DNA from: Eutreptiella sp. 'Long Island Sound 2002'
Taxonomy: Eukaryota > Euglenozoa > Euglenophyceae > Eutreptiales > Eutreptiaceae
Direction of reading: 5' to 3'
Assembly (NCBI GenBank): GCA_964036045.1
Contig: OZ038387.1
Span: 21,591,348-21,655,347 of the forward strand
DNA: 64,000 nucleotides
Below, piece after piece: positions 51,447 to 62,100 of the stretch. The position numbers were made by a program, and so were the translations under genes. The notes under the pieces are model-generated. The model was given only the letters and a program-made list of their open reading frames with translations, was not told the DNA's origin and did no database searches. How positions within the stretch are numbered: the first letter of the stretch is position 1; the number at the start of each line of letters is the position of its first letter.

Positions 51447-51468
51447 TTTACGGCGCCAGCGGCGTAAA
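51447..51468. repeat. TTTACGGCGC palindrome, copy 2
   Basis: TTTACGGCGCC then AGCGGCGTAAA, 22 bp with central mismatches. Confidence 0.75.
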
Positions 51469-51706
51469 AAATGATGCCTATGAAGAGCTTGGAAAACAAC
51501 AGAATGTGGTGCAAATATTGTTACTCACTACAGGGGTGGGGTGGGGTACCGATGCCTAGATGGGGAGGAACCTGCATAGTCCACTGGTGCTTCCCATATG
51601 TGCTGTGTGATCGTCGTCATAACCTATGGCAGCTGGACACACCGGCTTGACACACCAGTGAACACCACCAATGGGCAGGGGGGGATCATTCTGTAGTGGG
51701 TACACA

Positions 51707-51728
51707 TTTACGGCGCGAGCGCCGTAAA
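51707..51728. repeat. TTTACGGCGC palindrome, copy 3
   Basis: TTTACGGCGCG then AGCGCCGTAAA; both 9-base arms are exact reverse complements. Confidence 0.85.
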
Positions 51729-52088
51729 ATGAGAGGGGGTAATTTCTGATGATTGTCGCGACAATGGGGTTTTTGTGGCAACGCCCTTCACCAACACCAG
51801 CCGGAAAATTTCCGGGTGCACCGAAACACGGTGACAAATGTTAAAATTGCAAACTGCACAAACTGCCATATGCATGGGTCATGAAAATATGGGGGTGATC
51901 TAAAAAGGTTTCCACACTAGCGTACTAGGATCCAACAGTTGAAACTATTACGTTGTCTTTTGGGGGGTGGGTTGAAACGGGCTGGAGCAATTAGCGCAAT
52001 CTCGGTGCATGCCATTGTGGTCAGGTAGGGTAGGACTTATTGCCTCTCAGTCTAGGGCTTACAACCATCAGATCAGAGGTGCTGAGTA

Positions 52089-52499
52089 CTAGTCTGAAAT
52101 CAAAAAAAATAGATATCCCAGAAAGCAATGTGCAAGCCAATCAAACTCGTTCCATTCAGTGATCTTCCGCAAAGCCCAGTGTTTACAAAGGGTCGCTCCC
52201 TCCGTGGCTGGAGGGACACAACGGCCCTTTACCTCCAATACTCCCACACAAACCGGCTTCGAGAACGCAAGAGAGCACCACCATTCTAGAAAGAATGCCC
52301 CAAGGTTTGTTCGTCTACTGTGACTCAAAACAGGACACTGATTGGCCCCACGGATGGTTTTCCTCTCCTGCCCAAACAGCAAAGCAATGGTCCATTTCCA
52401 AGAGATGGGCGCTGTGTGCATGCAGGCAAGGGACTTAGTTTGCATCCATGATGAAAAAAGGTCTGATGACAAAGGTTCCCAATAAAGTGGGTGGGTCAA
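52089..52499 (-). CDS. Hypothetical protein (136 aa)
   Basis: ATG to stop without interruption: MTHPLYWEPLSSDLFSSWMQ, SWKWTIALLFGQERKTIRGA, FFLEWWCSLAFSKPVCVGVL and LAHCFLGYLFFLISD at the end. It is rich in Trp, Phe and Cys, with a hydrophobic C-terminus that could be a membrane segment. No family is recognised, and real coding is likely but not certain. Confidence 0.4.
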   Translation of the reverse strand: MTHPLYWEPLSSDLFSSWMQTKSLACMHTAPISWKWTIALLFGQERKTIRGANQCPVLSHSRRTNLGAFFLEWWCSLAFSKPVCVGVLEVKGRCVPPATEGATLCKHWALRKITEWNEFDWLAHCFLGYLFFLISD

Positions 52500-52699
52500 A
52501 AGGGGCGGTGTTGTTCGAGCAGTGTGGCTCGTAGTTCAGCCCCGCAGTCACCCTTTCTCCCACTCCCCTGTTCTCTGTGGTTCAACCATATCCCCAACCA
52601 TTCTTGCTGTCAAAATACCACCACTCCTCCTTTTCAAAATGAATGCTGTTGCGCTGTGTGTGTGTACTGCATGTGTATTTGGTAAAAACTCACCAAAAA

Positions 52700-52970
52700 G
52701 CAAACCCTCTCAAATGCCCCACCACATCTATAGAGCAGGGCTACAGAAGCAATACAAATAAGTATATAATTCTGCCACCACCAAATATGCAAAGAGGTTC
52801 TCCGCCCGTGCATGATCTCTTCTTCAACATTTGGTCGTGCATACTTGAGGCTAATGACATCCATTTCCACATGAGCATTGTATTCAACCCACAAATCACC
52901 GATGTCATGCATGAACGAGCTAACCACACATGCAGGCCTCAGAAATACCCGGACGAGGTGGGTGGTAATA
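52700..52970 (-). CDS. Hypothetical exon
   Basis: Within a 155-codon minus frame the part RVFLRPACVVSSFMHDIGDL, WVEYNAHVEMDVISLKYARP and NVEEEIMHGRR looks like folded protein. The upstream end is translated minisatellite (Pro/Phe/Ser) and is unlikely to be coding. A hydrophobic stretch (YILICIASVALLY) lies near the downstream end. Confidence 0.4.
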
Positions 52971-52984
52971 TACCCAGCAACGTA

Positions 52985-53490
52985 CCCGAAATATACCCAG
53001 TACCAGGAAAAATGGGGGGGAATGGGGGAAAATGGGGGGAAATGAGGGGAGACGGGAGGAAGTGGGGGGAAATGGGGTGTTATGGGGGAAGGTGGGGGCA
53101 AATACCAAAAAATGTGGGGCTAGGGTGGACTGGTTTGGTTTCCCCATTTCCCCCCATTTTTCCTTGGGTGCTTACGCCAATGCAACCCCCCCCATAGCCT
53201 TGTTGCCAATCAAAACTATGTTTTTTTGACCTTTTCAGCCCCCAAGTTCCCGTTTTTCCATCCAGCATCCAAAATTTCCCACAGGTTTCCCCCCTTTCCC
53301 CCATTTCCCCCCACTTTCCCCCATTTTTCCTTGGGAGCTTTCACCAATGCACCCCCACCATAGCCTTGCTGCCAATCAAAACCATGTTTTTTGGCCTTTT
53401 TGGCCCCAAAATTCCCCATTTTGCCATCGAGCATCCAAAATTTCCCATAGTTTTCCCCATTTTCCCCCATTTTTCCTAAATCAGCCCATT
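52985..53490. repeat. Purine/pyrimidine-strand minisatellites with 167-bp tandem duplication
   Basis: At 52985-53105 the plus strand carries GGGGGAAATG-type units. From 53140 on, the complementary CCCCCATTT form takes over, so the two sides could pair. A segment from TCCTTGGG (53161) through CCATAGCC, TTGCCAATCAAAAC and CATCCAAAATTTCCCA recurs at 53328 (period 167 bp). The Gly/Lys-rich open frames on the minus strand are by-products. Confidence 0.75.
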
Positions 53491-53499
53491 TCAGATAAG

Positions 53500-54800
53500 T
53501 GCACGGCAACGTTCCGGAAACGGGTATTTCTGAGGCGTGCACATGGCCATTGTGCCGTGAATGTACTGGTTGTCATGTGATTTCCCGTCATCATAATTCA
53601 GTCCACTTACAAAACAAGACAAGAAGGGGTGAAGGTGGGTGCAAATGGGTCGAAAAAGGTTGAAAACGGGTGAAAAGTGCGCATACCACACCTAGCGCCC
53701 TGAATGTGGCTGCATGACAACTACGTGTCAACTGTGTTGGCTGAACCCCGAAGCAACCACCAAACACCCTCTCTGCAACCCCCTTCGCCAGAAACCCACT
53801 GGCTTGCAGAGCAAAACCAAAACTGAGCTGCGCGTAGTCGTCACATGAAAAACTTGGACTGCAGGTACACTACATGAACAGCAGTCCCAAAACCCAACCA
53901 GGGACCAAAGGCATACAATCTCTTCGAGACTGGGTCTTAGGGTCAGGGAAAGGTGGCTCAGAAAAAGCAGCAGGAGGTTAGGAAGGTTATCAAGGGCACC
54001 AAGGTCTGAGGGGCTGTGAACAAAACTTCTGCACTAGATGGTGGACAAAAAATTCGGTTGGCCGGGCAAAATAGTAGTTGGGTAGGAATGGCATTCTGCA
54101 GTGAGAAAAACCATCTACACTTTGGGGAGTTGGGGGGCGGGGGGAAGGGCGGCAATGGAACCTTAAAGGTGAAGAAGGTCTTGAATGAATTGTGGATTCC
54201 TTCATGGGTGCTGTCAAGTAAAGCCCTCCGCTTTCAGATAAAGTGTATGGGCTGCCCGCTTTGTCAAACGGCTTGGGCATTGCAAACAATGCAGTCCTGA
54301 GGTCGAGAGCAGACGGCAGTATCACAGCTCACAGTTGCAGCCGTCTGCCCTCGTGGCCTCCGCTCGCCTGGTGGTGCTAGTAAGCCTCCCGTGCGCACGT
54401 CCGTCAGGGTCATCGTATCCACCCAGCACGGTGATCCGAAACCCCCCTGGTCCTGCGTTACATACCCAACATCATCACTGGTGGAAAGTTCAGAGATTAC
54501 GGAACCCCTAAACCCTCCGTTGATTCAAGAAACGTCCGCACTGCACAATCACATCCGCTTCTGCTAGTCATGGACCGAAATCCCCCCTTTTCTGGCACCC
54601 ATGGCGACAGTCCTGGGGAGCAACCGGCAGAAGCTACCCATTAGCCCAAAGCAGTACTTGAAGCAGGCCAATGACACAAAGTTGAACGCATTTTAACATC
54701 GCGCATTTTAACATCGCACTGTCGGTGCCAATGGAACTTTCCCTTGTGAGCCAGGTCAGGGCAATGGCCTGGCTGTAGGGCAGTGGAGGTATGAGGAGGG
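53500..54800. other. No gene that I can support
   Basis: Between 53958 and 54325 both strands carry protein-like frames of 65-110 codons (for example GGQKIRLAGQNSSWVGMAFC on plus, FCPANRIFCPPSSAEVLFTA on minus), so I cannot assign a strand. The rest shows nothing clear. Confidence 0.35.
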
Positions 54801-54813
54801 CACCGGTATGAAT

Positions 54814-55068
54814 TCAGGTTGCGGACCGCCCGTCTACGATGGTCTCTGCGGGTCTCCAAACAGACTCTGAGAACACGACGGCAGGAGCGTCCATGGGGTA
54901 AACCCAGAGAACGCATTCCAGCCTCACGGGAATTGTGTGGGGTCGAATAGCGGAGTTAGTGATGTGATCGAATCGAGGGGGGCAGATGCCACATGGTAGA
55001 GCGGACACACACCCCACCCTTCCAATCTGCGGGCGCGTAGCTGCTAGGTGTGGCGGTGGCACACCCAA
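54814..55068 (-). CDS. Hypothetical exon
   Basis: The frame reads HLAATRPQIGRVGCVSALPC, GICPPRFDHITNSAIRPHTI, PVRLECVLWVYPMDAPAVVF and WRPAETIVDGRSAT. Text is protein-like with spaced Cys. No domain is recognised and both boundaries are uncertain. Confidence 0.4.
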   Translation of the reverse strand: MGVPPPHLAATRPQIGRVGCVSALPCGICPPRFDHITNSAIRPHTIPVRLECVLWVYPMDAPAVVFSESVWRPAETIVDGRSAT

Positions 55069-55074
55069 AGGGGG

Positions 55075-55975
55075 GGCGTTTCTGCGAAATGTGAAGTCAT
55101 GGGGTTTTGCCTAAAATTGGCCACTTCGAAAAAAAGGGGGGGGGGGGTTACCCCTTTTGCGCGCAACTGAAATTTTCCAAAACGTGCCGCGGGGGGTTAC
55201 CTTGGATGTGCACAAGTGCGCATTTTCCCATTTTTTGGGCATGCATAAGGAAATTTGGGGGTGTCTTGCTTCAACAGTGACGGATCTTTGCATGCTTACT
55301 TGATGCTGTTGTTTCACATATCAGGTGTGGTAGGGACGCGGTGGCCTGAGGGGTTAGCATACAACAACGGAGGCCTCCACTCTACCTCCTCACCAATGCA
55401 ATGGTGGTTGTAGCCGCCCACACCCCCTGCCGGGGGGGGCCATGGACGATTTCTCTTCGGCGCGGCCCAGCACCGAAGAGGGTGCCTCACAGGGTGCCCA
55501 ATCCTGCAAGACGTACGTTTCGTCACGTTTCGCGTTTCGGATCACCGCTTCATGGGGTGCCCAATCCCACAATGCGGTCGTTTCGAGTCGTTTCGTGTTT
55601 CACGGGGTTAGCGACTCGAAAAGGCAGCGGAAGTGGAAGATTACGCGAGGTGCACAAGCAGGTGCATAAGACGTTACGCTATGGCGGGGGGCTTGGGACT
55701 AACACAGTGCAAGCGGTGCCTTGAGGAAATGGAGATTGAAGTGAAAGTGGTAGATGGGTGTTACCGCTAAGGAGTTTTTGTTTTGCGGGGGGGGGGGGTG
55801 CGAAGTGCATGCGGTTCCGCGCATTACCGCGAGACACACAACAACACACAACCATAGCGTGACAGACGATGTACTTGTTGTTGGCACAACTGAAGATCCG
55901 GGATTGGGCCTCAACTTCCGTTCTCGTGCTTGTCGCTTCTATGCCACTGAAGCTGCCATAGGTGCCTTCCCACTT
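55075..55975. other. Mostly non-coding; short internal duplication
   Basis: G runs stand at 55135 and 55788. Two similar blocks (GGGTGCCCAATCC follow-ups with TCGTTTCG and GTTTC) lie at 55491-55550 and 55554-55605. The plus-strand 147-codon frame starting at 55754 overlaps the better minus-strand exon and is probably its shadow. Confidence 0.4.
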
Positions 55976-55980
55976 CTCAC

Positions 55981-56119
55981 CTTGCCTTGCCCGCGGGGTT
56001 GCTTGGCGGTCTTCTTGTACACTTTCTTGCGTCCTGTCGCGACGACCACTTTGGCACTGTTGTCCGAACTGCTGCTGTCGGAACTAGACTCCGACGATGT
56101 CAAGGACGTCCCACCAATA
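55981..56119 (-). CDS. Exon of Ser/Asp-rich then Lys/Arg-rich protein, beside array C
   Basis: The acceptor CAATTGTAG and donor CAAG|GTGAGA enclose 139 bp. One base completes a split codon and exactly 46 codons follow: IGGTSLTSSESSSDSSSSDN, then SAKVVVATGRKKVYKKTAKQ and PRGQGK. An acidic-serine stretch followed by a basic one is common in nuclear or casein-kinase-2-phosphorylated disordered proteins. The acceptor is about 8 bp from the first satellite base, so the upstream intron contains, or is, array C. Neighbouring exons were not found in the window. Confidence 0.6.
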
Positions 56120-56127
56120 CTACAATT

Positions 56128-59100
56128 GGTCCCCACCGCTTCAGAGCGGGGGGAAAAAATCAAAAGTGGCCCACAAGTACGCAAGGTGGCTACATAACCC
56201 CTGCCGCTTGGGGGTCCCCACCGCTTCACAGTGGGGGAAAAAAATCAAAAGTGGCCCACAAGTACGCAAGGTGGCTACATAATCCCTGCCGCCTAGGGGG
56301 ACCCCACCGCTTCAGAGCGTGGGGCAAAATCAGAACCGCCCCACAAGTGGGCAAGGTGGCTACATAACCCCTGCCGCCTTGGGGGACACCACCGCTTCAG
56401 AGCGGGGGGCAGAATCAGAAGTGGCCCACAAGTGGGCAAGGTGGCTACATAACCCCTGCCGCCTAGGGGGGGGGCACTGCTTCAGAGCGGGGGGCAGAAT
56501 CAGAAGTGGCCCACAAGTGGGCGAGGTGGCTACATAACCCCTGCCGCCTAGGGGGTCCCCACCGCTTCAGAGCGGGGGGCAAAATCAGAAGTGGCCCACA
56601 AGTGGGCGAGGTGGCTACATAACCCCTGCCGCCTAGGCGGACCCCACCGCTTCAGAGCGGGGGGCAGAATCAGAGGTGGACCACAAGTACGCAAGGTGGC
56701 TACATAACCCCTGCCGCTTGGGGGACCCCACCGCTTCAGAGCGGGGGGCAGAATCAGAAGTGGCCCACAAGTGGGCAAGGTGGCTACATAACCCCTGCCG
56801 CCTAGGGGGACCCCACTGCTTCAGAGCGGGGGGCATAATCAGAAGTGGCCCACAAGTGGGCAAGGTGGCTACATAACCCCTACCGCCTAGGGGGTCCCCA
56901 CCGCTTCAGAGCGGGGGGGGCGAAATCAGAAGTGGCCCACAAGTGGGCAAGGTGGCTACATAATCCATACCGCCTACGGGGACCCCACCGCTTCAGAGCG
57001 GGGGGCAAAATCAGAAGTGGCCCACAAGTGGGCGAGGTGGCTACGTGATCCATACCGCCCAGGCGGACCCCACCGCTTCAGAGCGGGGGGCAAAATCAGA
57101 ACCGCCCCACAAGTGGGCAAGGTGGCTACATAACCCCTGCCGCTTGGGGGACCCCACCGCTACAGAGCGGGGGGCAGAATCAGAAGTGGCCCACAAGTGG
57201 GCAAGGTGGCTACATAACCCCTGCCGCCTAGGGGGACCCCACCGCTTCAGAGCGGGGGGCATAATCAGAAATGGCCCACAAGTGGGCAAGGTGGCTACCT
57301 AGCCCCTGCCGCCTAGGGGGACCCCACCGCTTCATAGCGGGGGGGGGCAAAATCAGAACCGCCCCACAAGTGGGCAAGGTGGCTACATAACCCCTGCCGC
57401 CTAGGGGGTCCCGACCGCTTCAGAGCGGGGGGCAGAATCAGAAGTGGCCCACAAGTGGGCAAGGTGGCTACATAACCCCTGCCGCCTAGGGGGACCCCAC
57501 CGCTTCAGAGCGGGGGGCAGAATCAGAAGTGGCCCACAAGTGGGCAAGGTGGCTACATAACCCCTGCCGCCTAGGGGGTCCCCACCGCTTCAGAGCGGGG
57601 GGCAAAATCAGAAGTGGCCCACAAGTGGGCGAGGTGGCTACATAACCCCTGCCGCCTAGGCGGACCCCACCGCTTCAGAGCGGGGGGCAGAATCAGAGGT
57701 GGACCACAAGTGGGCAAGGTGGCTACATAACCCCTGCCGCTTGGGGGACCCCACCGCTTCAGAGCGGGGGGCAGAATCAGAAGTGGCCCACAAGTGGGCA
57801 AGGTGGCTACATAACCCCTGCCGCCTAGGGGGACCCCACTACTTCAGAGCGGGGGGCATAATCAGAAGTGGCCCACAAGTGGGCAAGGTGGCTACATAAC
57901 CCCTACCGCCTAGGGGGTCCCCACCGCTTCAGAGCGGGGGGGGCGAAATCAGAAGTGGCCCACAAGTGGGCAAGGTGGCTACATAATCCATACCGCCTAC
58001 GGGGACCCCACCGCTTCAGAGCGGGGGGCAAAATCAGAAGTGGCCCGCAAGTGGGCGAGGTGGCTACGTGATCCATACCGCCCAGGCGGACCCCACCGCT
58101 TCAGAGCGGGGGGCAAAATCAGAACCGCCCCACAAGTGGGCAAGGTGGCTACATAACCCCTGCCGCTTGGGGGACCCCACCGCTACAGAGCGGGGGGCAG
58201 AATCAGAAGTGGCCCACAAGTGGGCAAGGTGGCTACATAACCCCTGCCGCCTAGGGGGACCCCACCGCTTCAGAGCGGGGGGCATAATCAGAAATGGCCC
58301 ACAAGTGGGCAAGGTGGCTACCTAGCCCCTGCCGCCTAGGGGGACCCCACCGCTTCATAGCGGGGGGGGGCAAAATCAGAACCGCCCCACAAGTGGGCAA
58401 GGTGGCTACATAACCCCTGCCGCCTAGGGGGTCCCCACCGCTTCATAGCGGGGGGAAAATCAGAAGTGGCCCACAAGTGGGCAAGGTGGCTACCTAACCC
58501 CTGCCGCCTAGGGGGACCCCACCGCTTCACAGCCGGGGGCAAAATCAGAACCGGCCCACAAGTGGGCGAGGTGGCTACATAATCCATACCGCCTAGGGGG
58601 AACCCACTGCTTCAGAGCGGGGGGCAAAATCAGAAGTGGCCCACAAGTACGCAAGGTGGCTACATAGCCCCTGCCGCCTAGGCGGACCCCACTGCTTCAG
58701 AGCGGGGGGCATAATCAGAAGTGGCCCACAAGTGGGCAAGGTGGCTACATAACCCCTACCGCCTAGGGGGTCCCCACCGCTTCAGAGCGGGGGGGGCGAA
58801 ATCAGAAGTGGCCCACAAGTGGGCAAGGTGGCTACATAATCCATACCGCCTACAGGGACCCCACCGCTTCAGAGCGGGGGGCAAAATCAGAAGTGGCCCA
58901 CAAGTGGGCGAGGTGGCTACGTGATCCATACCGCCCAGGCGGACCCCACCGCTTCAGAGCGGGGGGCAAAATCAGAACCGCCCCACAAGTGGGCAAGGTG
59001 GCTACATAACCCCTGCCGCTTGGGGGACCCCACCGCTACAGAGCGGGGGGCAGAATCAGAAGTGGCCCACAAGTGGGCGAGGTGGCTACATAACCCCTGC

Positions 59101-62100
59101 CGCCTAGGGGGTCCCCACCGCTTCAGAGCGGGGGGCAAAATCAGAAGTGGCCCACAAGTGGGCAAGGTGGCTACATAACCCCTGCCGCCTAGGGGGGGGG
59201 CACTGCTTCAGAGCGGGGGGCAAAATCAGAACCGGCCCACAAGTGGGCAAGGTGGCTACATAATCCCTGCCGCCCAGGGGGTCCCCACCGCTTCAGAGCG
59301 GGGGGCAAAATCAGAAGTGGCCCACAAGTGGGCAAGGTGGCTACATAGCCCCTGCCGCCTAGGGGGTCCCCACCGCTTCAGAGCGTGGGGCAAAATCAGA
59401 AGTGGCCCACAAGTGGGCAAGGTGGCTACATAACCCCTGCCGCCTAGGGGGGGGGCACTGCTTCAGAGCGGGGGGCAAAATCAGAACCGGCCCACAAGTG
59501 GGCAAGGTGGCTACATAATCCCTGCCGCCTAGGGGGTCCCCACCGCTTCAGAGCGGGGGGCAAAATCAGAAGTGGCCCACAAGTGGGCGAGGTGGCTACA
59601 TAGCCCCTGCCGCCTAGGGGGTCCCCATCGCTTCAGGGCGGGGGGCAAAATCAGAAGTGGCCCACAAGTGGGCGAGGTGGCTACATAACCCCTGCCGCCT
59701 AGGCGGACCCCACCGCTTCAGAGCGGGGGGCAGAATCAGAGGTGGACCACAAGTGGGCAAGGTGGCTACATAACCCCTGCCGCTTGGGGGACCCCACCGC
59801 TTCAGAGCGGGGGGCAGAATCAGAAGTGGCCCACAAGTGGGCAAGGTGGCTACATAATCCCTGCCGCCTAGGGGGTCCCCACCGCTTCAGAGCGGGGGGC
59901 AAAATCAGAAGTGGCCCACAAGTGGGCAAGGTGGCTACCTAACCCCTGCCGCCTAGGGGGTCCCCATCGCTTCAGAGCGGGGGGCAAAATCAGAAGTGGC
60001 CCACAAGTGGGCGAGGTGGCTACATAACCCCTGCCACCTAGGCGGACCCCACCGCTTCAGAGCGGGGGGCAGAATCAGAGGTGGACCACAAGTGGGCAAG
60101 GTGGCTACATAACCCCTGCCGCTTGGGGGACCCCACCGCTTCAGAGCGGGGGGCAGAATCAGAAGTGGCCCACAAGTGGGCAAGGTGGCTACATAACCCC
60201 TGCCGCCTAGGGGGACCCCACTGCTTCAGAGCGGGGGGCATAATCAGAAGTGGCCCACAAGTGGGCAAGGTGGCTACATAACCCCTACCGCCTAGGGGGT
60301 CCCCACCGCTTCAGAGCGGGGGGGGCGAAATCAGAAGTGGCCCACAAGTGGGCAAGGTGGCTACATAATCCATACCGCCTACGGGGACCCCACCGCTTCA
60401 GAGCGGGGGGCAAAATCAGAAGTGGCCCACAAGTGGGCGAGGTGGCTACGTGATCCATACCGCCCAGGCGGACCCCACCGCTTCAGAGCGGGGGGCAAAA
60501 TCAGAACCGCCCCACAAGTGGGCAAGGTGGCTACATAACCCCTGCCGCTTGGGGGACCCCACCGCTACAGAGCGGGGGGCAGAATCAGAAGTGGCCCACA
60601 AGTGGGCAAGGTGGCTACATAACCCCTGCCGCCTAGGGGGACCGCACCGCTTCAGAGCGGGGGGCATAATCAGAAATGGCCCACAAGTGGGCAAGGTGGC
60701 TACCTAGCCCCTGCCGCCTAGGGGGACCCCACCGCTTCATAGCGGGGGGGGGCAAAATCAGAACCGCCCCACAAGTGGGCAAGGTGGCTACCTAACCCCT
60801 GCCGCCTAGGGGGTCCCCACCGCTTCATAGCGGGGGGAAAATCAGAAGTGGCCCACAAGTGGGCAAGCTGGCTACCTAACCCCTGCCGCCTAGGGGGACC
60901 CCACCGCTTCACAGCCGGGGGCAAAATCAGAACCGGCCCACAAGTGGGCGAGGTGGCTACATAATCCATACCGCCTAGGGGGACCCCACTGCTTCAGAGC
61001 GGGGGGCAAAATCAGAAGTGGCCCACAAGTACGCAAGGTGGCTACATAGCCCCTGCCGCCTAGGCGGACCCCACTGCTTCAGAGCGGGGGGCATAATCAG
61101 AAGTGGCCCACAAGTGGGCAAGGTGGCTACATAACCCCTACCGCCTAGGGGGTCCCCACCGCTTCAGAGCGGGGGGGGGCGAAATCAGAAGTGGCCCACA
61201 AGTGGGCAAGGTGGCTACATAATCCATACCGCCTACAGGGACCCCACCGCTTCAGAGCGGGGGGCAAAATCAGAAGTGGCCCACAAGTGGGCGAGGTGGC
61301 TACGTGATCCATACCGCCCAGGCGGACCCCACCGCTTCAGAGCGGGGGGCAAAATCAGAACCGCCCCACAAGTGGGCAAGGTGGCTACATAACCCCTGCC
61401 GCTTGGGGGACCCCACCGCTACAGAGCGGGGGGCAGAATCAGAAGTGGCCCACAAGTGGGCGAGGTGGCTACATAACCCCTGCCGCCTAGGGGGTCCCCA
61501 CCGCTTCAGAGCGTGGGGCAAAATCAGAAGTGGCCCACAAGTGGGCAAGGTGGCTACATAACCCCTGCCGCCTAGGGGGGGGGCACTGCTTCAGAGCGGG
61601 GGGCAAAATCAGAACCGGCCCACAAGTGGGCAAGGTGGCTACATAATCCCTGCCGCCCAGGGGGACCCTACCGCTTCGGAGCGGGGGGCAAAATCAGAAG
61701 TGGCCCACAAGTGGGCGAGGTGGCTACATAATCCATACCGCCTAGGCGGACCCCACCGCTTCAGAGCGGGGGGCAAAATCAGAACCGCCCCACAAGTGGG
61801 CAAGGTGGCTACATAGCCCCTGCCGCCTAGGGGGTCCCCACCGCTTCAGAGCGTGGGGCAAAATCAGAAGTGGCCCACAAGTGGGCAAGGTGGCTACATA
61901 ACCCCTGCCGCCTAGGGGGGGGGCACTGCTTCAGAGCGGGGGGCAAAATCAGAACCGGCCCACAAGTGGGCAAGGTGGCTACATAATCCCTGCCGCCCAG
62001 GGGGTCCCCACCGCTTCAGAGCGGGGGGCAAAATCAGAAGTGGCCCACAAGTGGGCGAGGTGGCTACATAGCCCCTGCCGCCTAGGGGGTCCCCACCGCT

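Noticed and set aside
51556-51837. GYDDDH in a minus frame, considered as a reverse-transcriptase YxDD box
   Set aside because: The flanking residues lack the hydrophobic strands around the box, and no other reverse-transcriptase motif is found nearby.
55754-56197. 147-codon plus-strand ORF running into array C
   Set aside because: It ends in translated satellite and covers the minus-strand exon 55981-56119, whose acceptor, donor, length and phase all agree.
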